Source: Planctomycetota bacterium
GTDB lineage: Bacteria; Planctomycetota; UBA1135; UBA2386
DNA: 64,000 nt
NCBI GenBank assembly: GCA_028281765.1
Contig: JANQJF010000058.1
Coordinates: forward strand, 104,808-168,807
Reading direction: 5' to 3'
Position numbers and translations under genes: made by a program. This document shows positions 43,956-52,022 of the stretch, piece by piece. Position 1 is the first letter of the stretch. The number at the start of each line of letters is the position of its first letter. The notes under the pieces were generated by a model. That model saw only the letters and a list, made by a program, of their open reading frames with translations. It was not told where the DNA came from and ran no database searches.

Positions 43956-44439
43956 GCAGCCCCCTCGCCCTGTGGCTGTTGTTGGATCCGCTCTCGAGCA
44001 TCGGTTTCAGCTCCTCGAGGAACTGGGTCACGTCCTTGAACTCGCGATAGACCGACGCGAACCGCACGTACGCGACCTGGTCGACGCTCGGCAGTTCTTG
44101 GATCACGAGTTCGCCGATCACCTTGCTCGGCACCTCCTTGTCGAACGCCTCCATGCACTGCCGCTCGACGCGGTCGACGATCCGTTCGAGCTGGTCGGCT
44201 GAGACCGGCCGCTTCTCCACCGCGCGGAGCAGCCCATTGAGGATCTTCTGCCGGTCGAATTCGACGCGTTCGCCGCTCTTCTTCACGACGCGCAGCGGGG
44301 CGCCTTCGACCCGCTCATACGTGGTGTAGCGACGCGAGCACTCCCGGCAGACCCGCCGGCGGCGGATCGCGAAACCGTCCGCGCTGGCGCGCGAATCGAT
44401 CACCCGGTCGTTGTCACTCTTGCAGTACGGACAGCGCAT
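43918..44439 (-). CDS. nrdR: Transcriptional repressor NrdR
   Basis: The 173-residue protein begins MRCPYCKSDNDRVIDSR and has a zinc ribbon with two C-x2-C pairs (CPYC, CREC), RRRRVCRECSRRYTTYERV, then the ATP-cone (VVKKSGERVEFDRQKILNGLLRAVEKRPVS, IGELVIQELPSVDQVAYVRFASVYREF). It senses dATP/ATP and represses ribonucleotide reductase genes, none of which is in this window. It is somewhat longer than usual because of a polar tail that overlaps the next gene. Confidence 0.97.
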   Translation of the reverse strand: MRCPYCKSDNDRVIDSRASADGFAIRRRRVCRECSRRYTTYERVEGAPLRVVKKSGERVEFDRQKILNGLLRAVEKRPVSADQLERIVDRVERQCMEAFDKEVPSKVIGELVIQELPSVDQVAYVRFASVYREFKDVTQFLEELKPMLESGSNNSHRARGLREETGRVSGEQA

Positions 44440-44576
44440 GTCATCGGCCCGGACGCTGACCCGTCGCGGACCGCCGTTCTCGGCCTGACACCCAGGCCTG
44501 GAGGCGCGTGGAAGTTACTCCTACAAGACGTTGTGTGTCAAAGGGTTTCGAGGCCTCGGACCGGCCCCGGCGCGGG

Positions 44577-45866
44577 TCATTTGCCGAGGCAGAAGCGGCC
44601 GAAGATGCGGTCGAGCAGATCCTCCGGGCTCGAGCGTCCGTGGACCGCATCGAGCGCCGCGAGCGCGTCCTGGACGTCGCACGCGACCACCTCGGGCGGC
44701 TCACCCGCTTCGCCCGCCGCGATCGCGCGCTCGAGGGCTTCCGCCGACGAAGCAACGGACTCGGCGATCCGCGCGGCGCCCCCACACGGTCCTCCGCCCA
44801 CCGATCGCAGCAGGTACTCGCGCAGCTCCGCCACCCCGCGACCGTCGACGCAGCTGACTCGGAACGCGGTCGCATCGTCCGGCAGACCCTCCGGCAGCGG
44901 CTCGGACGGCACGAGATCGCGCTTCGTCACGACGACGCCGAGCACCGGCAGCGCGGTCGACGGGACCTGCGGATGGGTGCCGTCGACGACGAGAAGGGCC
45001 GCGGCCGCGCGACCGGCGAGGCGATCCCGGAGATCGAGCGCCGCGCGATCCACCGCACCGGGGTCCACGAGGTCCCCGGGCGAATCCAGCAAGGTGATGC
45101 CGTCGCTGCCGACCTCGACCGCGAGCACGTCCCGAGTCGTCCCGGCCCGATCCGCGACCAGGATCTCGTCGCGGCCGGCGAGCGCGTTGCACAGCGACGA
45201 CTTGCCCGCATTGGCCGCACCGAGCACCAGAACGTCACCGACCAGCCGAGCGCGCGGCACCGAGACCGAGAGCGCTTCGAGCGCCGCGCGTGCCCGCGCG
45301 AGTCCTGCCAGCCACACGGCGTCATCGACTTCGCCCGTGTCGCCGGCCTCGAAGTCGAGCCCGGCCTCCACCATCGCGAGCGCGTCCTGCACCTCGGCGC
45401 GGCAGCGATCCACGGACGCGCCGATGCCGCCGCTCAACACGTCGAGCGCGAAGCGCCGCTGTTCGTCGGACGCCGCGTGGATCAGGTCGCCGACGGCCTC
45501 CGCCGACGCGAGGTCGAGGCGCCCGTTCTCGAACGCACGCCGCGTGAACTCTCCGGGCGTGGCGTCGCGCGCCGGGCCACGCAGGCGGTCCTGCACGCGC
45601 GCGAGTAGCAGCGGGCTGCCGGGTAGGTGCAGTTCGACGACGTCCTCGCCGGTGAACGAGCGCGGGCCGGGCATACCGAGCACTAGCACGTCGACGGGGA
45701 AGCCGAACAGCGCGAGGCTGCACTCCCATGCGCCGCGCTCCCGCGGCACCCCCGCGTCGAGCAACGCATTCACCGCGGGGAACGTATCCGGCCCGGACAG
45801 CCGCAGGATGCCGCGCTCGGCCGCGCCCGGCGGGGACGCCACCGCGAAGATCGTGTCGCCGATCAT
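44577..45866 (-). CDS. mnmE: tRNA uridine-5-carboxymethylaminomethyl modification GTPase MnmE
   Basis: The 429-residue protein has the N-terminal tetrahydrofolate-binding domain (DTIFAVASPPGAAERGILRLSGP, SFTGEDVVELHLPGSP), the helical domain (GEFTRRAFENGRLDLASAEAVGDLIHA), a Ras-like G domain (P-loop GAANAGKSSL, RAGTTRDV, DSPG) and the diagnostic C-terminus IFGRFCLGK with its catalytic cysteine. The base-specificity motif is TKRD instead of NKxD, an uncommon change. With MnmG it modifies wobble uridine in tRNA. yidC lies 46 bases upstream. Confidence 0.95.
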   Translation of the reverse strand: MIGDTIFAVASPPGAAERGILRLSGPDTFPAVNALLDAGVPRERGAWECSLALFGFPVDVLVLGMPGPRSFTGEDVVELHLPGSPLLLARVQDRLRGPARDATPGEFTRRAFENGRLDLASAEAVGDLIHAASDEQRRFALDVLSGGIGASVDRCRAEVQDALAMVEAGLDFEAGDTGEVDDAVWLAGLARARAALEALSVSVPRARLVGDVLVLGAANAGKSSLCNALAGRDEILVADRAGTTRDVLAVEVGSDGITLLDSPGDLVDPGAVDRAALDLRDRLAGRAAAALLVVDGTHPQVPSTALPVLGVVVTKRDLVPSEPLPEGLPDDATAFRVSCVDGRGVAELREYLLRSVGGGPCGGAARIAESVASSAEALERAIAAGEAGEPPEVVACDVQDALAALDAVHGRSSPEDLLDRIFGRFCLGK

Positions 45867-45912
45867 GCCGCGGCCCAGCGTAGCGTCGGCGCGCGCGACG
45901 CGCGCCTTCGGC

Positions 45913-47652
45913 TCAGATCTGTGGCGCCCCGAACGCCGCAGCCTCCGGGTTCATCGGACCGAGCACCCGCTTGACGATGCGCTGTTCGACGAGCGCGAAG
46001 AGGCTCGAGGTGATCATGTAGACCATGAGGCCCGACGCGTAGTTGTAGAGCATCACGCCGAACATCAGCGGCATGAAGCGCATGATCTTCATCATCTGGC
46101 GCTGCTGCGGATCGGTCGGCAGCGGCGTGCCGGACTGCAGCCACCACCAGAGACCGACCATCAACAGCGGCAGCAGGTTGAAGTACGGCACCACGTCACC
46201 GAACCCGAGATAGAACAGCTGGTCCGGCTGGCTCAGGTCGTCGAGCCAACCGAAGAACGGCTCCTGCCGCAGGTCGTAGCTCGTGCGCAGCGCCGTGAAC
46301 AAGCCGATGAAGATCGGGATCGTGATGAACATCGGCAGGCACCCACCGATCGGCGGGAACAGCTTGTGCTCCCGCTGGAACTCCATCATCGCCTGGCGCA
46401 GCTGCACCTTGTCGTTCGCGTACTGCTTCTGGATGGCTTCGAGCTTCGGCTTGAACTTCGCCGCCTTCGCCCCGTAGGCACGCATCGACTTCTGCATCCG
46501 GAAGTTCACCGGAACGAGCGCACCACGCACGAAGATCGTGAGGATCATGATCGCGATCCCCCAGTTGCCGACGAAGTCGTAGAGCGACCCGAGCGCCCAC
46601 AGCAGGAAACGCGCGATCGACTGCGTGCCCGGGATCGAGCAGCACGGCGGCTCGAGGTCGTGGAAGATGATCGGGACGAAGCGCTCGTACTCGTCGCGGT
46701 CGGCGTAGACCCGCTCCGACTTCGGGCCGAGGTAGTAGCGGAACTTCAGCCGCGATTCGGAACCCGCCTGCGGGACCCGCATGCGCAGGCCGAACTCACA
46801 CACCGGCAGCGAATACGCGGGAGTGTCCGCCTGCTCGAGCGTCGGGTAGGGACGCATCTGCGCGGTCCAGAGCCCCTCGCTGGCGGCGTCCCCATCGGGA
46901 TAGAGCAAAGCCGAGAAGAATCGGTTCGTGCTGCCAGCGAACTTGATGCGCGCGCCGCCGGACGCCAGCCCGACGACGGGCGGGGCCGCTTCGAGCGGGT
47001 TCCCGTCCGCCACCGCGGCCTGGAACACGTCCCCGTCCTCGGTGCCGATGACCTCGCCGACGCACTTCGCGAAGTTGATGCCGATCGTGTATTCCGAGCG
47101 AGGCGAGCGAACCGCGAGACCGGTCAAGCGCAGCAGGACTTCGCTGCCCGCCTTCGGGTGCTCTCCACTCGCGCGGAGCGCGAACTCGACGCCCAGGTCG
47201 CGCCGGCTCCCCTCGTACGAGAACACCTTCTCCAGGGTGAGGCCCGCGCCACAATCGAGTTCGAAGCGGATCCGGTCGGTCGTGTCTTCGGCGACCTCCC
47301 ACAGCGCGGTGCGGAGATCGGCGTCGAGCACGCGTTGGTCGGGGTACCACTCCTCGAGGTACATCCATGACCAGTAGCTCGCAGACGGCAGCGCGGGGTT
47401 CACCCAGAGGATGTCGCTGAGCAGGTACTCATCGCGACTCCCATCCTCGTTCGCGACTTCCGCCAGGTGATCGGTCAAGTTGATGTGCTTGACCGTCGCG
47501 CCGTAGCGACTGAACAGCACCCGGAAGCCGTGATCGCTCGACTCGCCGAACACCTTCGACACTTCGGTCGAAGGCGTGGCTGCGTTCTGCGCGTGCGCGC
47601 CAAAGAGGCACAGCGCCAACGCGGCGACCTGCAGGATCGTCACCCGAATCAT
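45913..47652 (-). CDS. yidC: Membrane protein insertase YidC
   Basis: The 579-residue protein has an N-terminal signal-like helix (ILQVAALALCLFGAHA), a periplasmic P1 beta domain to about residue 340, and the insertase core: FVGNWGIAIMILTIFVRGALVPVNFRMQKSMRAYGAKAAKFKPKLEAIQKQYANDK, LPMFITIPIFIGLFTALRTSYDLRQEPFFGW, and the last helices RFMPLMFGVMLYNYASGLMVYMITSSLFALVEQ. The conserved arginine of the hydrophilic groove is in IFVRGALVP. It inserts proteins into the inner membrane alone or with SecYEG. Confidence 0.97.
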   Translation of the reverse strand: MIRVTILQVAALALCLFGAHAQNAATPSTEVSKVFGESSDHGFRVLFSRYGATVKHINLTDHLAEVANEDGSRDEYLLSDILWVNPALPSASYWSWMYLEEWYPDQRVLDADLRTALWEVAEDTTDRIRFELDCGAGLTLEKVFSYEGSRRDLGVEFALRASGEHPKAGSEVLLRLTGLAVRSPRSEYTIGINFAKCVGEVIGTEDGDVFQAAVADGNPLEAAPPVVGLASGGARIKFAGSTNRFFSALLYPDGDAASEGLWTAQMRPYPTLEQADTPAYSLPVCEFGLRMRVPQAGSESRLKFRYYLGPKSERVYADRDEYERFVPIIFHDLEPPCCSIPGTQSIARFLLWALGSLYDFVGNWGIAIMILTIFVRGALVPVNFRMQKSMRAYGAKAAKFKPKLEAIQKQYANDKVQLRQAMMEFQREHKLFPPIGGCLPMFITIPIFIGLFTALRTSYDLRQEPFFGWLDDLSQPDQLFYLGFGDVVPYFNLLPLLMVGLWWWLQSGTPLPTDPQQRQMMKIMRFMPLMFGVMLYNYASGLMVYMITSSLFALVEQRIVKRVLGPMNPEAAAFGAPQI

Positions 47653-47686
47653 CGAATCTCGAATTGGTCAGAGGGGCCGGACTCGC

Positions 47687-48442
47687 TCAGCGGCCTTGGG
47701 CCAGCCGATCCGCGAGGTAGTCGGGCAGCTCCGGGATGGCCCGGATCTTCGCCGCCGTCGCTTGATGGTCGTAGTCGAGGCGGTGGAAGCGCACCGCGTC
47801 TCCGTCGTAGGTCGCGAAGCAAGAGCGAGTGTCGCCGTCGCGCGGCTGACCGACTGAACCGACGTTGATGATCGCGCGGTTGGAGCCGGGTTCGTAGACG
47901 TTGTCCACTTCGGTCGGGGAGCGGTAGAACGCGCCCTCTTGGTAGACGCCCGGCACGTGGCTGTGTCCGACGAAGCAGAGGCGGGCGTCCTGGAACAGGT
48001 CGAAGCAGCCCTTCATCTTCGCCTCGTCGGCGGAGTCCTTGGGCACGAGGTACTCCTTGACCGGATCACGGGGAGATCCGTGCGCGAGGAGGAAGTCGTC
48101 CTCGCGGTGGGTCTCCTTCATCGAGTCGAGGAAGTTCCAGAACGCGGCGTTCTCTTCGCGCGGGCAATCCCGACGGTTGAGCTGATCCCGAGTCCAGTCG
48201 ATGGCCTGGCGGGCCTTCGGGTTGAAGTCCGACGCATAGAACATGCAGCCCTGCTCGTGGTTGCCGAGCAACGAGAACTCGCAGATGTCGATCACCTTGA
48301 GCAAGGTCTCGCGCGGCTCCGGGCCGTAGCCGATCACGTCGCCGAGGCAGATGATGCGATCCACGCCGAGACGCTCGATCTCTTCGAGCACGACACCGAG
48401 CGCTTCGGTGTTGCTGTGGAGGTCGGAAATGAACGCGATCAT
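47687..48442 (-). CDS. Calcineurin-like metallophosphoesterase (YfcE/MJ0936-like)
   Basis: The track ORF extends upstream; the ATG at 48442 (MIAFISDLHSNTEAL) is the family start and gives 251 residues. Metal-binding motifs are in order: ISDLHSN, CLGDVIGYGPEP, LLGNHEQG, LLAHGSPRD and CFVGHSHVPGV. This is a cytoplasmic phosphodiesterase/phosphatase of unknown substrate. It lies 34 bases upstream of yidC, divergent from miaA. Confidence 0.92.
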   Translation of the reverse strand: MIAFISDLHSNTEALGVVLEEIERLGVDRIICLGDVIGYGPEPRETLLKVIDICEFSLLGNHEQGCMFYASDFNPKARQAIDWTRDQLNRRDCPREENAAFWNFLDSMKETHREDDFLLAHGSPRDPVKEYLVPKDSADEAKMKGCFDLFQDARLCFVGHSHVPGVYQEGAFYRSPTEVDNVYEPGSNRAIINVGSVGQPRDGDTRSCFATYDGDAVRFHRLDYDHQATAAKIRAIPELPDYLADRLAQGR

Positions 48443-48570
48443 GTCTGTGGTGCGCACCGGCTCGCTTGGCTCCGCCGGGCACGGAAAGGTAGCGGCGAGG
48501 GTTGCGCGAAGAAAGGCCGGTCCGCACTGTTTGGCCCGCTGTTCGCCCGAAATCCAGCCGATTCCGCGCC

Positions 48571-49509
48571 GTGACCGAAGACCGCGATGCCCCGAACGAG
48601 ACCGCAGACCCGATCTGGGTCCTGACGGGCCCGACCGCGGCCGGCAAGACCCGACTCGCGCTCGCGCTCGCGGAGCGGGAGCGGTGCGAGATCGTGTCCA
48701 TGGATTCGATGGCGGTCTACCGACGGATGAACATCGGCACGGCCAAGCCGAGCGCCGAGGAAATCGCACGGATCCCCCACCACCTGATCGACGTCGCCGA
48801 TCCCGACGAAGACTTCGACACACATCGCTTCTGCACGCATGCGGAAGCGGCGATCGAGGACATCCGCACGCGCGGCCGTCGTCCGCTGTTCGTCGGCGGC
48901 ACGCCGCTCTACCTGATGGCGTTCTTCAAGGGGATGATCGAGGGCCCGGCGGCGGACGAAGCGTTTCGCTCCGAGCTCGCGGCGCGCGAAGACGCGGATC
49001 CCGGGCGCCTGCATCGCGAGCTCCGCGAACGGGACCCCGACGCCGCCGATCGGATCCACCGCAACGACCTGCGACGCACGGTCCGTGCACTCGAAGTGCT
49101 CCACCTGACCGGCCGCACGATTTCGGAGCAGCAGACCACGTTCGAGTCGGAGAGCTGGCGCGTGCCGTGCCGGATCGTCGCGCTGTCGCGATCGCGCGAG
49201 GAGCTGCACGAGCGCGTCAAAGCGCGCACGATCGCGATGCTCCGCGACGGCCTGGTCGACGAGGTGCGCGCAATCCGAGACGACTGTGGCTTCTCGAAGA
49301 CCGCCGGCGCGGCGATCGGATATCGCGAGTGCCTCGACTTCCTGCGCGGTCGCTACAAGGACGAAGAGGAGCTGCGCAACCGCATTCGCCGCTCGACGCA
49401 CAAGCTGGTCCGCCGCCAGACGACCTGGCTACGCCACCTCACGGACGACGTGCACTGGGTGCCGGCGGACGCGGAGCTCGAAGCGCTCGAAGGCGCGCTG
49501 CGTTGTTGA
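48571..49509 (+). CDS. miaA: tRNA dimethylallyltransferase MiaA
   Basis: The track ORF starts at a TTG with a non-homologous extension; the GTG at 48571 gives 312 residues, closer to family length. Motifs are P-loop LTGPTAAGKTRLA, the catalytic region EIVSMDSMAVYRRMNIGTAKPS, HHLIDV, VGGTPLYLMAFFKG, DLRRTVRALEVLHLTGRTIS and GAAIGYRECLDFL. It adds dimethylallyl to A37 of tRNAs reading UNN codons. It shares a 128-base divergent region with the phosphoesterase gene. Confidence 0.95.
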   Translation: MTEDRDAPNETADPIWVLTGPTAAGKTRLALALAERERCEIVSMDSMAVYRRMNIGTAKPSAEEIARIPHHLIDVADPDEDFDTHRFCTHAEAAIEDIRTRGRRPLFVGGTPLYLMAFFKGMIEGPAADEAFRSELAAREDADPGRLHRELRERDPDAADRIHRNDLRRTVRALEVLHLTGRTISEQQTTFESESWRVPCRIVALSRSREELHERVKARTIAMLRDGLVDEVRAIRDDCGFSKTAGAAIGYRECLDFLRGRYKDEEELRNRIRRSTHKLVRRQTTWLRHLTDDVHWVPADAELEALEGALRC

Positions 49510-49595
49510 CACAACCTGGCGATCCCCGAAGATCCGCTGTGTCCTGAGCACCCGGGCTCCCCTACGTCGGCCCCGGCGAACCCCCTGGGATCACT

Positions 49596-51356
49596 ATGAG
49601 ATCGCTTTCTCTCGCATTCCTCGCCCTCCTCGCGCTGCTGGGCGCACCCGCCGAACTGCACGCGCAGGATACGCCGCGGCCCACGGAGGCCGCAGCCGAG
49701 GAAAGCCGGGCGCCGGGCTGGCTCGACAAGGGTGGCCCGCTCGACGAGACGTTCGGCGTGCTCTTGGGCTGGGCGTCCTACATCCCGTTCTTCGACCTCA
49801 CGATGTCGGCGCCGCCCGACTACCCGTGGAAGGACGCGAACGGCGCCGAGATCACGAAGGAGTCGCACGAGGCCGTTCAGAAGATCTACGGCAAGATCCT
49901 CGCGGGCGAAGCGCCGAACCCGCATCCGTTCCCGTGGAAAGACGGCGACGGCAACGCGGTCGATCTGACGCCCCAGGGCAAGGCGGTCGTCACGGCGCTG
50001 CCGTTCGTCGTGGTCTGGCTGATCATCGCGGCGGTCACGTTCACGCTGATGATGCGGTTCGTGAACTTCCGCATGTTCGGCCACGCGATCCAGGTCGTCC
50101 GCGGCAAGTACGACAACCCCGACGACCACGGGGAGGTCACCCACTTCCAAGCGCTGTCGTCCGCGCTGTCCGCGACGGTCGGCCTCGGCAACATCGCCGG
50201 CGTGGCCATCGCGGTCTCGCTCGGCGGACCGGGCGCGACCGTCTGGATGATCGCCGCCGGGTTGCTCGGCATGACGCTGAAGTTCACCGAGTGCACGCTC
50301 GGTCAGCGCTACCGGGAGATCGACTCCGAAGGTCGCGTGTCCGGTGGCCCGATGCGCTACCTGCAGAAGGGACTCGCCGCGCAGGGCCACGGCGCACTCG
50401 GCGGCGTGCTCGCGATCATGTTCGCGGTGTTCTGCATCGGTGGCTCGCTCGCCGGCGGCAACTCGTTCCAGGTCGCGCAGGCGCTGACGATCCTCAAGTC
50501 GGACAGCGAGTTCTTCACCAACAACTCGTGGGTGTTCGGACTCGTGATGGCGATCTTCGTCGCGGTCGTGATCATCGGCGGCATCCGGCGCATCGCGGTC
50601 ACGGCTTCGAAGATCGTGCCGCTGATGTGCGTGATCTACGTGTTCGGGTGCCTCTTGGTGCTGATCGCGAACGTCGCCGAGATCCCCGGCGCGTTCGGAG
50701 CGATGTTCTCCGGCGCGTTCTCGGGCGAAGCCGTCTACGGCGGCGCGATCGGCTCGTTGATCATGGGCTTCCAGCGCGCTGCGTTCTCGAACGAAGCCGG
50801 CGTCGGCTCGGCCTCGATCGCGCACTCGGCTGCGAAGACCGAGTACCCGGTCCGCGAAGGCATCGTCGCGCTGCTCGAACCGTTCATCGACACCGTCGTG
50901 GTCTGCACCATGACCGCGCTGGTGATCGTCATCACCGGCGTCTACAACGCGCCGGAAGCCGCCGAGATGGTCGCGGGCAAGGAAGGTGCCGCGCTGACGC
51001 AGCACGCGTTCTCCACGGTGAGCTTCATGGCCGGCTGGTTCCCGGCGGTGCTGCTGATCGCGGTGATCCTCTTTGCGTTCTCGACGATGATCTCGTGGTC
51101 GTACTACGGCGAACGCTGCTGGACTCGCCTCTTCGGCGACGGCTCGTCGATGTCCTACAAGATCCTGTTCTTGGTCTTCGTGTTCCTCGGCTCGATCGTC
51201 AGCGCGGAAAACGTGCTCGAGTTCGGGGACCTGATGATCTTGATCATGGCCTTCCCGAACATCGTCGGCCTCTACTTCCTCGGCGGCGAGGTCAAGGCCG
51301 AACTCGCCGCGTACCAGGGCAAGCTCGAGTCCGGCGAGATGAAGCGGTACGACTGA
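49596..51356 (+). CDS. Sodium:alanine/glycine symporter family protein (AgcS)
   Basis: The 586-residue protein has a signal-peptide-like start (SLAFLALLALLGAPAELHAQ) and a ~100-residue exported N-terminal part (WKDANGAEITKESHEAVQKIYGKIL) that is unusual for the family. About 11 transmembrane segments follow with AgcS signatures: ALSATVGLGNIAGVAIAVSLGGPGA, GGPMRYLQKGL, GFQRAAFSNEAGVGSASIAHSAAKT. It probably imports small amino acids with Na+. rsmG starts five bases after its stop. Confidence 0.92.
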   Translation: MRSLSLAFLALLALLGAPAELHAQDTPRPTEAAAEESRAPGWLDKGGPLDETFGVLLGWASYIPFFDLTMSAPPDYPWKDANGAEITKESHEAVQKIYGKILAGEAPNPHPFPWKDGDGNAVDLTPQGKAVVTALPFVVVWLIIAAVTFTLMMRFVNFRMFGHAIQVVRGKYDNPDDHGEVTHFQALSSALSATVGLGNIAGVAIAVSLGGPGATVWMIAAGLLGMTLKFTECTLGQRYREIDSEGRVSGGPMRYLQKGLAAQGHGALGGVLAIMFAVFCIGGSLAGGNSFQVAQALTILKSDSEFFTNNSWVFGLVMAIFVAVVIIGGIRRIAVTASKIVPLMCVIYVFGCLLVLIANVAEIPGAFGAMFSGAFSGEAVYGGAIGSLIMGFQRAAFSNEAGVGSASIAHSAAKTEYPVREGIVALLEPFIDTVVVCTMTALVIVITGVYNAPEAAEMVAGKEGAALTQHAFSTVSFMAGWFPAVLLIAVILFAFSTMISWSYYGERCWTRLFGDGSSMSYKILFLVFVFLGSIVSAENVLEFGDLMILIMAFPNIVGLYFLGGEVKAELAAYQGKLESGEMKRYD

Positions 51357-51360
51357 ACGC

Positions 51361-52017
51361 GTGGATGACACGGGCCGCGTAGACGACGACCGGCAGTTCG
51401 TCGAACGAGCGCGCGCACTCGGCTGCGCGCTCGAGCAGGACGCGGCGACGCGTCTGCTCGCGTACCTCGACGCGATGCTCGACGAGAACACGCGCGTCAA
51501 CCTCACTGCCGTCCGCGATCGCGATGCCGCGATCGTCCGGCACGCCCTCGACAGCATCGCCCTCGGCACGGTCGTGGTCGACCCGACGCGCAGTCTCGAC
51601 CTCGGCACCGGCAACGGCTTTCCCGGGGTCGCGATCGCCTGCCTACACCCGTCCGCGCACGTTACACTCCTCGATCGCACCCAGAAGAAGGTGCGTGCGA
51701 TTCAGCGCTGCCTCGACCGTAGCGGCTTCGACGCGGAACGCGTGCAGGCCAAGGCGCTCGACGCCGCACAGCTTCCGGCACACGACGGGAGCGGCGCGTT
51801 CTCGCTGATCACGGCACGGGCCGTCGCCGCACCGGACGCCTTGGCCAAACTCGCAACGCCTCTGCTCTCGAAAGCTGGCCGACTCGCACTCTGGCTAGCC
51901 GAGGGCACGCCGGCGCCGGATCGGCTGCTCGATCTAGGTCTCGTGTCGAGAGTCGACTACGAACTGCCGCAGCCCGCCGCGCGCCAGCGCGCGATCGCGG
52001 TCTACGCGTCTCGCTAG
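51361..52017 (+). CDS. rsmG: 16S rRNA (guanine-527-N7)-methyltransferase RsmG
   Basis: A GTG start gives 218 residues. The protein shows ENTRVNLTAVRDRDAAIVRHALDSI and the SAM-binding loop LDLGTGNGFPGVAIAC, LLDRTQKKVRAIQRC, and ITARAVAAPDALAKLATPLL with the family RAV/A segment. It methylates G527 of 16S rRNA. It overlaps nothing but follows the symporter by four bases. Confidence 0.93.
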   Translation: MDDTGRVDDDRQFVERARALGCALEQDAATRLLAYLDAMLDENTRVNLTAVRDRDAAIVRHALDSIALGTVVVDPTRSLDLGTGNGFPGVAIACLHPSAHVTLLDRTQKKVRAIQRCLDRSGFDAERVQAKALDAAQLPAHDGSGAFSLITARAVAAPDALAKLATPLLSKAGRLALWLAEGTPAPDRLLDLGLVSRVDYELPQPAARQRAIAVYASR

Positions 52018-52022
52018 CCGAG

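Noticed and set aside
41331-44039. A 902-residue plus-strand ORF opposite smc
   Set aside because: SMC on the minus strand has intact Walker A, hinge, signature and Walker B motifs; the plus frame is compositional.
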